In this document: piece by piece, positions 6,122 to 12,569 of the stretch | Numbering within the stretch: position 1 is the stretch's first letter | Layout: each line of letters begins with the position of its first letter | From: Parachlamydiales bacterium | GTDB lineage: Bacteria; Chlamydiota; Chlamydiia; Chlamydiales; JAJFMK01 | Direction of reading: 5' to 3' | Assembly (NCBI GenBank): GCA_020050175.1 | Contig: JAGVKY010000051.1 | Coordinates: 1 to 14,693, forward strand | DNA: 14,693 nucleotides | Made by a program: the position numbers and the translations under genes | Notes under the pieces: model-generated | The model's input: the letters and a program-made list of their open reading frames with translations, nothing else | Told to the model about the DNA's origin: nothing | The model's database searches: none

Positions 6122-7927
6122 TTAAAGATCCTCGTTAATCAGATTTTTCATGATGAAAGCTTTACGGTCTGGGGTATTTTTTCCCATGTAAAACTCAAGA
6201 GCCGGCTTCACTTTTGAAAGGCTTGAAATGGTGACCGGAATTAAACGAATATCTTTAGAGATAAATTGACCGAATTCCTGAGGAGAGATCTCTCCCAACC
6301 CTTTAAAACGGGTCACTTCGTGATTTTTAAGCTTTTTAAGGGCTGCATCCTTCTCCTCTTCAGTGTAGCAATAGAGAGTTTTTTCTTTGTTACGTACTTT
6401 AAAAAGAGGTGTTTCAAGGATAAATAGATGGCCGCTTAGCACAGCTCCTTCAAAGTAGGTCAGAAAGTAAGTGATAAGGAGGTTACGGATGTGCATCCCA
6501 TCGACGTCAGCATCTGTTGCCAGGATAATCTTGTTAAAACGGAGAAACTCAACCCCCTCATCGAGCCCAAGGGCCATCATGAGATTGAACATTTCTTCGT
6601 TTTTATAGAGCTGGTCTTGCTTCATTCCATGGACGTTCAACGGCTTTCCACGTAATGAAAAGACAGCCTGAGTCAAAGGATCTCGAGTAGAGACAATCGA
6701 TGCACTGGCAGAATCTCCCTCGGTGATAAAGATCATTGTTTTTTCCCCGTGGACCGATCCCTCTTCATAATGGTGGCGGCAGTCGCGGAGTTTGGGGATT
6801 TTAAAGGAGATTTTTTTCTGCCGCTCTTTGGCCTCTTTCTTAACCGCAGAAAGCTCTTTTCGGAGCGACTCGTTAAAATTGACCCTTTCAATCAGTGCAG
6901 CAGCTCTTTCGGGGTATTGGTAGAGGAGTTTTTCAACAGCCTCTTTCACCTCTTGGACAATCGGACCTCTGACATCGGTATTTCCTAATTTGTTTTTAGT
7001 CTGAGATTCGAAAACGGGGTCTTTTACTTTCACTAAGACCGTACCAACCATCCCTTCTCTAAGATCGACCCCCTGAAAATTTTTTTTGGCGTACTCATTG
7101 ACCCCTTTGAGGATCCCCTCTCGGAAGGCTGAGAGGTGAGTACCACCATCAGAGGTGTATTGTCCATTGACAAAAGAATAATAATTTTCTCCATAAAGAT
7201 GGGTATGGAGAAAGGCAAATTCGAGCTGTTTGCCTCGGTAGTGAAAGGGCTCATAGATCCCCTCTTCGCCCACTTCCGCTGTCAAAAGATCTAAAAGTCC
7301 CCCTTTAGAAATAATTTTTTCACCATTGAAGGTGATGATCAGCCCCTGATTTAAGTAAGCGTAATACCAGAGTCTCTTTTTGAGAAGCTCCACTTCAAAA
7401 TGATATTTTTTGAAGACCTCTTTGTCAGGAGTGAATTCGACGTAAGTTCCATTGGGCTCTTTGGTCTTTCCTTTCTTTTCTCCGAGAAGTTTCCCTTGCG
7501 AGAAGACAGCTTCTCTCATCTCTCCATCACGGTAGGAGCGGACAAGAAAATGGGAAGAAAGGGCATTGACAGCCTTAGAACCTACCCCATTAAGACCGAC
7601 CGAAAATTGGAAGACATCATCGTTGTATTTGGCACCTGTATTGATCTGACTTACGCATTCGACCAATTTCCCAAGGGGAATCCCTCGTCCAAAATCTCGG
7701 ACAGAAATAAGAGGAATCGAGTCATCCAGGGTGACAACGATCTCTTTGCCCACCCCCATGATGAATTCATCAATGCTATTATCAATGATTTCTTTAACAA
7801 GGACGTAGATCCCATCATCGGGGTGGGAACCATCCCCTAGTCTCCCGATGTACATCCCTGAGCGGAGGCGGATATGTTCTAGCGCACCGAGTGTTTTGAC
7901 AGCGCTTTCGTCGTAGTTCTTGGCCAT
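6122..7927 (-). CDS. parE: Type IIA topoisomerase subunit B (ParE/GyrB_2-like)
   Basis: A 601-aa ATPase subunit of a type IIA topoisomerase. The GHKL ATP-binding site is complete: KEIIDNSIDE with Glu46 and Asn50, DFGRGIP at 78-84, the G-loop GLNGVGSKAVNALS at 111-124, and QTKNKLG with the transducer Lys at about 309-315. The Toprim catalytic motifs are ITEGDSAS (EGDSA at 403-407) and DADVDG at 472-477. The block KLRDC before the Toprim domain and QAVFSLRGKPLN after it resemble the ParE of Bacteroidetes rather than gyrase GyrB, and the proteobacterial GyrB insertion is absent. I chose the ATG at 7927 (MAKNYDESAVKTL) because family proteins start just before this point. An in-frame TTG at 7981 would add 18 atypical residues. 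Its stop lies 1 nt before parC. No convincing promoter could be read upstream on the minus strand. The C. trachomatis counterpart is gyrB_2 (CT661). Confidence 0.92.
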   Translation of the reverse strand: MAKNYDESAVKTLGALEHIRLRSGMYIGRLGDGSHPDDGIYVLVKEIIDNSIDEFIMGVGKEIVVTLDDSIPLISVRDFGRGIPLGKLVECVSQINTGAKYNDDVFQFSVGLNGVGSKAVNALSSHFLVRSYRDGEMREAVFSQGKLLGEKKGKTKEPNGTYVEFTPDKEVFKKYHFEVELLKKRLWYYAYLNQGLIITFNGEKIISKGGLLDLLTAEVGEEGIYEPFHYRGKQLEFAFLHTHLYGENYYSFVNGQYTSDGGTHLSAFREGILKGVNEYAKKNFQGVDLREGMVGTVLVKVKDPVFESQTKNKLGNTDVRGPIVQEVKEAVEKLLYQYPERAAALIERVNFNESLRKELSAVKKEAKERQKKISFKIPKLRDCRHHYEEGSVHGEKTMIFITEGDSASASIVSTRDPLTQAVFSLRGKPLNVHGMKQDQLYKNEEMFNLMMALGLDEGVEFLRFNKIILATDADVDGMHIRNLLITYFLTYFEGAVLSGHLFILETPLFKVRNKEKTLYCYTEEEKDAALKKLKNHEVTRFKGLGEISPQEFGQFISKDIRLIPVTISSLSKVKPALEFYMGKNTPDRKAFIMKNLINEDL

Positions 7928-8021
7928 GGAAGTGCATCTTATCTCAGACCCCCATTTATCCGGCAATTCCCTTGATTGCAAAATTAAGGTCTCTGTTAAA
8001 GTTACAAAATTGTTTCGATAC

Positions 8022-8050
8022 TTGCATGAAAGAAGTGCACTCTCTATAAC
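8022..8050 (+). promoter_or_regulatory. sigma70/sigma66-type promoter of hemA
   Basis: TTGCAT at 8022-8027 and TATAAC at 8045-8050 are separated by exactly 17 nt, close to the TTGACA/TATAAT consensus. Transcription would begin near 8057, leaving a leader of about 20 nt before the ATG at 8077. This promoter position argues against the in-frame TTG at 8059 as the start of hemA. The spacer holds a short GAAGTGCA motif repeated near the parE start. Confidence 0.7.
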
Positions 8051-8066
8051 AGCATCTTTTGCTAAT

Positions 8067-8070
8067 GGAG
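8067..8070 (+). promoter_or_regulatory. Ribosome binding site of hemA
   Basis: GGAG six nt upstream of the ATG at 8077. It decides the start among three in-frame candidates (TTG 8059, ATG 8065, ATG 8077), because only the last is correctly spaced from it and also begins directly at the conserved GluTR N-terminal strand. Confidence 0.65.
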
Positions 8071-8076
8071 TGGACG

Positions 8077-9099
8077 ATGGGTTTTGGGGTGCTTGGGATC
8101 AATCATCTCCTCGCTCCTGTAGCACTGAGAGGGGCAATTGCAGAAATTGCTAATAGGCGGCTTCATCACGATCGGAGCATCCATGGCGATCAATCGTTGA
8201 TCCTTTTATCGACTTGCAATCGGATCGAAATCTACTTTTCATCTCCTACACTATCTTGGACCCATAGTTATCTTTTGGAAATTTTGAAGAGAGAATGTCC
8301 CCTTCCCTTTGATCAGCTTCTCTACACGTTTTTTGGAAAAGCTTGTTTGCGCCATTTGATGCGCGTCACCTCGGGGCTTGATAGCGCTCTAATGGGGGAG
8401 ACCGAAATCCAGGGACAGGTGAAACGGGCCTATCTTGAATCCTCTGAAATCAGGCAGCTCCCTTTTGAGCTCCACTTCTTGTTTCAAAAATCTCTACACG
8501 TGGGGAAAAAAATCCGGAATCGTCATCTAAAGCGAGGGGCTGAGGCTAGCCTGGAGTCTGGGGTAGAAATCATTTTAGAAAAACATTTGAAACCAGGGAC
8601 CCCTCTCCTTTTAGTCGGCGCTTCGGAGACTAACCATCGAATCGCCTTGCATCTTCGCAAACGGGGTAAATACCCCTTTTCTCTCTCTAATCGAACAGCC
8701 TCCAAGGGTGATCAATTAGCAATGAGCCTAGGCTGCCCCTTCATCCCATGGAAGGCGTGGCAAGAGGCTCAAGGGATCGTCTTTGCAACAAGCTCTCCTA
8801 CGACTCTTCTTGATCCAGAAGACACCTTTCTTTTTGATGGGAAAAAGCGCCTTTTGATCGATTTAGGAGTCCCTCAAAACGTCGATCCCCGCCTAAGAGC
8901 TAATCCTGGGGTTACCCTTTTTGACATCGACGAGATACAAAAAGCTGCAAGAAATGGAACCGGCAGAAAGGAACGATCGAACATTGAACTCGAAATTTCC
9001 CAGGAAACAGAGCTCCTTTTTGACCAATTCATTAAAAGAAAAAAATTAGCCGAGCTCTCTCTCGCATCGCCCGATAGAATTTTACAGAAATTAATTTAG
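8077..9099 (+). CDS. hemA: Glutamyl-tRNA reductase
   Basis: A 340-aa enzyme that reduces Glu-tRNA(Glu) with NADPH to glutamate-1-semialdehyde, the first step of C5 tetrapyrrole synthesis in the cytoplasm. The N-terminal domain begins MGFGVLGINHLLAPV and carries the catalytic Cys47 in LLSTCNRIEIYF. The glutamate-recognition segment contains His93, VTSGLDSALMGETEIQGQVK (97-116) and then a conserved HFLFQKSLHVGKKIR. A Rossmann-type NADPH domain follows (LLLVGASETNHRIALHL, about 177-193), but its glycine-rich turn is degenerate (GASETN instead of the usual GAGEMG). A C-terminal helical dimerisation region is present but short. The total is at the low end for GluTR (about 340-430) and similar to my recollection of the chlamydial protein (CT662). 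It is divergent from parE with its own promoter. The start was chosen from the ribosome binding site, the promoter position and the family N-terminus. Confidence 0.93.
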   Translation: MGFGVLGINHLLAPVALRGAIAEIANRRLHHDRSIHGDQSLILLSTCNRIEIYFSSPTLSWTHSYLLEILKRECPLPFDQLLYTFFGKACLRHLMRVTSGLDSALMGETEIQGQVKRAYLESSEIRQLPFELHFLFQKSLHVGKKIRNRHLKRGAEASLESGVEIILEKHLKPGTPLLLVGASETNHRIALHLRKRGKYPFSLSNRTASKGDQLAMSLGCPFIPWKAWQEAQGIVFATSSPTTLLDPEDTFLFDGKKRLLIDLGVPQNVDPRLRANPGVTLFDIDEIQKAARNGTGRKERSNIELEISQETELLFDQFIKRKKLAELSLASPDRILQKLI

Positions 9100-9126
9100 A
9101 AATCTGAGATCATATTATTCTTTTTT

Positions 9127-9130
9127 AGGA
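9127..9130 (+). promoter_or_regulatory. Ribosome binding site deciding between tandem ATG codons
   Basis: AGGA ends 2 nt before the first ATG (9133) and 5 nt before the second (9136). Only the second spacing is normal, so the protein probably begins at 9136. Confidence 0.5.
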
Positions 9131-9135
9131 TAATG

Positions 9136-10251
9136 ATGGCTGCAAATGCCTTTTTTACAATCGCTGAAAACGCTCTTTACGGCTATGGGGTCACCGGGCA
9201 TGCCTATAATACCAAGGAGGCGGGCTACCAGGGACGGTTCAAGATTGGACATCTTTATCTCTATGTCCAATTACATTGTTTCCAAACGATCGCTAAGTCC
9301 TCCCCTTTCCTTTCTCCCTACCCCCTGCTTACCCGGCCTATCCAAGTTGTAACTGCTTTAGTCGGATGGTCTTTACTGACCCGCTATATCTTGGATCTGT
9401 CAGGTGTAACACCCAAATTTGTTAAGTTTATCTTCAAAAAATTCGACTTTTGTATCGAGTTTTTTTCTAAAGGGATTTCCCAAGCAGTTTTAATTCACGC
9501 TATTGGACTAATTGTTTTTAAGAAAGACCTCTTTGCCCTTAGCTACTTTTCCTATTTTGGTATCGATCAGATCCTTAGGAAAAAGATCTTTCCTCCGTTG
9601 CAAGAGCCGATTAAACATCTCCATAACGGCCTTAACTTCATAGGTCAGCAATTTTGCTTTCCTCTCTGGCTTGGGATTCCTAATCTAGCCATTCATCTTT
9701 ATTTGTTAGTTTATAGAAGGGCCAAAAGGGCTGACCCTGAGCTTGAAAAATATAAACCCATTCTAATCGATCATTATGTCGAGGGATTAAAACAGCTCCA
9801 AATTGCTGTAAATGAGTTAAAAGCAAAATATCCCGATCGTCAAGAAGAGTTAAAAGATATTATTGGCACTATCAAAGACGATTTTGACTTTTCTCGTCCA
9901 GGAGACTGGGCCGTTTTTCATGAAATTCGGTTCCTTGATTCAAGCCGACCTTTTTTAGAAAAACTTCCAGAAAGGCAAGCTCAACTAGAAAAGCTTGCAG
10001 CAAGAATTAAAGGCCTTGCACCTGAAAAAATCCGCATTATGGGATATGCCCTCATATTAGGAGCAGAAATCATCAAGGCACCTGAACACCCAGATTTCAT
10101 CGATCTCCGCGATCTCGTTCACCAATTCAGACATCCAGCCAATTTGTACAGTGGAACCTATCTTGGGCCACAAGATAGTCCCAACTATCGTCCTCATGCC
10201 GATATTCTGTTATCGCCACAAGCCCTCGAAGCCAAAGCCGCCCTTATCTAA
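9136..10251 (+). CDS. Hypothetical membrane-associated protein
   Basis: A 371-aa protein I do not recognise. The first 65 residues are rich in Tyr, His and Gly (ENALYGYGVTGHAYNTKEAG). Three hydrophobic stretches follow at about residues 67-89, 111-130 (continuing with a second patch to about 143) and 172-193, the last ending in a positively charged VYRRAKR. Residues 195-371 are hydrophilic and mostly helical, with repeated Leu/Lys/Glu patterns and a Pro-rich end. The likely topology is a membrane anchor with a cytoplasmic C-terminal domain. There is no cleavable signal peptide or known catalytic motif. The gene starts 36 nt after hemA on the same strand, so it may be cotranscribed; a weak TTAATT/TATTAT pair near 9091-9118 could serve it separately. 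Its stop TAA overlaps the asnS stop. It sits at the junction between two blocks that are far apart in C. trachomatis. A chlamydial lineage-specific protein is the best guess. Confidence 0.8.
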   Translation: MAANAFFTIAENALYGYGVTGHAYNTKEAGYQGRFKIGHLYLYVQLHCFQTIAKSSPFLSPYPLLTRPIQVVTALVGWSLLTRYILDLSGVTPKFVKFIFKKFDFCIEFFSKGISQAVLIHAIGLIVFKKDLFALSYFSYFGIDQILRKKIFPPLQEPIKHLHNGLNFIGQQFCFPLWLGIPNLAIHLYLLVYRRAKRADPELEKYKPILIDHYVEGLKQLQIAVNELKAKYPDRQEELKDIIGTIKDDFDFSRPGDWAVFHEIRFLDSSRPFLEKLPERQAQLEKLAARIKGLAPEKIRIMGYALILGAEIIKAPEHPDFIDLRDLVHQFRHPANLYSGTYLGPQDSPNYRPHADILLSPQALEAKAALI

Positions 10252-10260
10252 AAGAGGGCG
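10239..10260. terminator. Hairpin spanning the convergent stop codons
   Basis: CGCCCT (10239-10244) pairs with AGGGCG (10255-10260) around a 10-nt loop that contains the stop codons of both convergent genes. No proper T-run follows on either strand (GTTCCC on plus, GCTTT on minus), so it is at best a weak shared terminator or a 3'-end stabilising structure. Confidence 0.35.
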
Positions 10261-11642
10261 TTCCCTGGAGTACGAGGGAATGGAATACAATCTCTGATAT
10301 TTTCCATACCGGTTGTAAAACGGACAAGACGCTCGAAACCGCAACCAAAACCAGCATGGGGGCAGGAACCCCATTTTCTAAGTTCTAGGTACCACCAGTA
10401 ATCTTCTTTATGGAGACCCGCCTTGAGGATTTTTTCCTCGAGGACCTCCATCCGCTCTTCCCTTTGGCTTCCCCCGATGATTTCTCCGATGCCTGGAACG
10501 AGCACATCCATCGCAGCGACCGTCTTACCATCTTCGTTCAAGCGCATGTAGAAGGCTTTGATCTCTTTGGGATAGTTGATCAAAATCACCGGCTTTTTAA
10601 AATGCTCTTCGGTGAGATACCGCTCATGTTCGGTTTGGAGGTCGATCCCCCACTTAACGGGGAACTCCCACTTCCGATCAACATTTTCTAATAAGATAAT
10701 CGCATCGCTGTAGGTCACCCGCTCAAAAGATGAATGGACAACCCCTAAGAGCCTCTCTTTTAAACCAGGAGAGATCAGTTTATCGAAAAAATCAATATCC
10801 TCTTCGTTATGTTCGAGAACGTATTGGATGACATGTCTCAAATAACTTTCTGCAAGCTCCATGTCATCTTCTAACGTAGCAAAGGCCATCTCAGGTTCGA
10901 TCATCCAAAATTCTGCAAGATGCCTTGTCGTGTTCGAATTTTCAGCACGAAAGGTCGGCCCAAACGTATAAACATCGGAACAAGCCATGGCGTAAATTTC
11001 TGCATTCAATTGCCCTGAGACTGTGAGAAAAGCAGGCTTTTCAAAAAAGTCTTTGGAAAAATCAACTTCACCCTCTTTTGTCCGAGGAGGTTTTTCCACA
11101 TCTAAAGTGGTGACGCGGAAAAGCTCCCCTGCCCCCTCGCAATCGGATGCCGTGATGATCGGCGTATGGATATTGAGAAAACCTCTGGATTGGAAAAAAT
11201 GATGGGTGGCAAAGGCAAGACTGCTGCTCATGCGGGCAACTGCACCAATCGTATTTGTGCGAGGCCTAAGATGGGCAATCGTGCGCAGATATTCAAAAGA
11301 GTGTCTTTTCTTTTGTAGAGGATAGCTTTCTGCGTCAGAAAGGCCGATAACTTTGATCTCATCTGCATCAACTTCGATAGCTTGTTTTTCTCCAGGGCTT
11401 TGAACAAGTTTACCCTTTACACTTAGAGAGGCTCCGATTTGAAGTTTAGGCAGGAGCTCGCTGTAACCTGGACGATCTGCTTTTAGAAGAACTTGAAGTC
11501 CAGAAAGGGTCGACCCATCATTTAAATCGATGAAACTAAAACTTTTTTGATCTCTAACACTCCTTACCCACCCGTTGACTGTGACATCTTGTCCAAGGTG
11601 TTTTTCGGGATGTTTTTTGAGCTCCCTTATTTTGAGTTTCAT
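10248..11642 (-). CDS. asnS: Asparaginyl-tRNA synthetase
   Basis: A 464-aa class IIb aminoacyl-tRNA synthetase that charges tRNA(Asn) with asparagine in the cytoplasm; the length matches the usual bacterial AsnRS (about 466). An N-terminal OB-fold anticodon-binding domain spans about residues 17-100 (VTVNGWVRSVRDQKSFSFID). The catalytic core has motif 2 as FRAENSNTTRHLAEFWMIEP (231-250), the AsnRS-typical GGSQREER at 390-397, and motif 3 GFGCGFERLV at 431-440 followed by GMENIRDCIPFPRTPG. These separate it from AspRS. The start at 11642 is preferred over an in-frame ATG at 11696: it has AGGA 8 nt upstream, gives the standard N-terminus, and its ATG overlaps the nfo stop (ATGA). This implies an nfo-asnS unit with coupled translation. 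C. trachomatis makes Asn-tRNA by the GatCAB transamidation route and lacks AsnRS, so the gene marks a different lineage or a different strategy. Confidence 0.97.
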   Translation of the reverse strand: MKLKIRELKKHPEKHLGQDVTVNGWVRSVRDQKSFSFIDLNDGSTLSGLQVLLKADRPGYSELLPKLQIGASLSVKGKLVQSPGEKQAIEVDADEIKVIGLSDAESYPLQKKRHSFEYLRTIAHLRPRTNTIGAVARMSSSLAFATHHFFQSRGFLNIHTPIITASDCEGAGELFRVTTLDVEKPPRTKEGEVDFSKDFFEKPAFLTVSGQLNAEIYAMACSDVYTFGPTFRAENSNTTRHLAEFWMIEPEMAFATLEDDMELAESYLRHVIQYVLEHNEEDIDFFDKLISPGLKERLLGVVHSSFERVTYSDAIILLENVDRKWEFPVKWGIDLQTEHERYLTEEHFKKPVILINYPKEIKAFYMRLNEDGKTVAAMDVLVPGIGEIIGGSQREERMEVLEEKILKAGLHKEDYWWYLELRKWGSCPHAGFGCGFERLVRFTTGMENIRDCIPFPRTPGNALF

Positions 11643-12514
11643 CGTGAAGGTCCTTTGTCGTAGTAACTGCGGAGGAGTTTTAATTCTTCGATCCACTGAG
11701 GGGGACCGCCTGGTGTTTCAAGATATTTTGGAAGATGGCGAAGACTTGGATGGCGCATCACAGTTTCGAAACAGGGCAATCCAATCATCCCTTGTCCTAG
11801 AAAACTATGTCGGTCGACTCTTGAGCCGAGCCCTTTTGCTGAATCATTCAAATGCATCGCGTATAGATGGGAAAGTCCAATAGCCTGATCAAATGATTGG
11901 AGAGTAGTCTCCCACCCTTCAGGAGTACGAATATCATAACCTGCCACAAAAATGTGACAAGTATCGATACAGACCCCGACAGGAAGCCTATCTTTTACGC
12001 GATCAATAATGTACCCCACCTCTTCAAAGGTGCAGCCGACAGAACTTCCTTGTCCTGCCGTCATTTCTAAAAGAAGCCTTGTCTTTCCTTTTGCAACAAC
12101 CCCTTCGAGTTCCAGCAAACTTTCGACAATTTTATCCAGACAAGCCTCTCGAGACTCTTTTAAGGCAGCTCCAGGATGGAAATTAAGATAAGTGACATCA
12201 AGGGCGTGGCACCTCTCTATCTCTTCTTTAAAAGCTTTGCGGCTCTTAAAAAGATTTTCTTCATCAGGACAGCCCAAGTTAATCAAGTAGGAATCGTGAC
12301 TCATGGTCACTTCGATACCTGACGTATCTTTAGCCCGCTTCCATGCATCGACAGTCTCGTCCGAAAGAGGTCGTCCAGCCCATTGCTTTTGATTGCTAGT
12401 AAAAAATTGAATTGTTGTTGCAGCAATCGACTGCCCTTCGAGTAGAGCATTAAAGACTCCACCTGCTGCTGATGTATGAGCACCCGCTAAGACTTTAGTT
12501 TCTTTCGTTTCCAT
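11639..12514 (-). CDS. nfo: Endonuclease IV (AP endonuclease)
   Basis: A 291-aa zinc-dependent apurinic/apyrimidinic endonuclease of base-excision repair, with a TIM-barrel fold. Family motifs appear in order: GAHTSAAGG at 11-19, NFHPGA at 111-116, LEMTAGQGSSVG at 149-160, CIDTCHIFVAGYDIRT at 182-197, HLNDSAKGLGSRVDRHSFLG at 221-240 and LETPGG at 265-270. All nine metal ligands expected from E. coli Nfo are visible as His73, His113, Glu150, Asp184, His187, His221, Asp234, His236 and Glu266. The length is normal. It overlaps the asnS start by 4 nt and is divergent from murJ. The start ATG has no obvious Shine-Dalgarno. A minus-strand TATATT that overlaps the murJ -10 could serve as its -10. 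The gene corresponds to CT625 of C. trachomatis, which also neighbours mviN. Confidence 0.96.
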   Translation of the reverse strand: METKETKVLAGAHTSAAGGVFNALLEGQSIAATTIQFFTSNQKQWAGRPLSDETVDAWKRAKDTSGIEVTMSHDSYLINLGCPDEENLFKSRKAFKEEIERCHALDVTYLNFHPGAALKESREACLDKIVESLLELEGVVAKGKTRLLLEMTAGQGSSVGCTFEEVGYIIDRVKDRLPVGVCIDTCHIFVAGYDIRTPEGWETTLQSFDQAIGLSHLYAMHLNDSAKGLGSRVDRHSFLGQGMIGLPCFETVMRHPSLRHLPKYLETPGGPPQWIEELKLLRSYYDKGPSR

Positions 12515-12541
12515 CGGTAACCAGAATAACTAAATCTCGAA

Positions 12542-12547
12542 TATAAT
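12542..12547 (+). promoter_or_regulatory. Probable -10 element of murJ, overlapping an nfo -10
   Basis: A perfect TATAAT, 22 nt before the murJ start. No acceptable -35 lies 16-18 nt upstream. On the opposite strand TATATT (12545 down to 12540) overlaps it and could drive nfo. A CTAAAT/ATTTAG inverted repeat (12530-12535 and 12546-12551) covers the site. The region is AT-rich, so chance is possible. Confidence 0.4.
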
Positions 12548-12560
12548 TTAGATTGCAAAA

Positions 12561-12565
12561 GAGGG
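12561..12565 (+). promoter_or_regulatory. Ribosome binding site of murJ
   Basis: GAGGG 4 nt before a GTG codon supports GTG at 12570 as the start of murJ. This start also gives the expected N-terminus, with the first membrane segment directly following. Confidence 0.6.
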
Positions 12566-12569
12566 ATCA

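Noticed and set aside
7400..7840. 146-codon plus-strand frame opposite parE
   Set aside because: Antisense to the conserved ATPase domain, no ribosome binding site, no recognisable protein.
7928..7981. N-terminal extension of parE from a TTG at 7981
   Set aside because: It adds 18 residues unlike the family; the ATG at 7927 gives the standard N-terminus.
8059..8076. hemA start at TTG 8059 or ATG 8065
   Set aside because: The predicted transcription start is near 8057, the only good ribosome binding site is spaced for the ATG at 8077, and the family begins there.
11643..11696. asnS start at the upstream ATG 11696
   Set aside because: It would extend 18 residues into nfo, with a Pro/Arg-rich segment not typical of AsnRS; the ATG at 11642 has a ribosome binding site and overlaps the nfo stop as ATGA.
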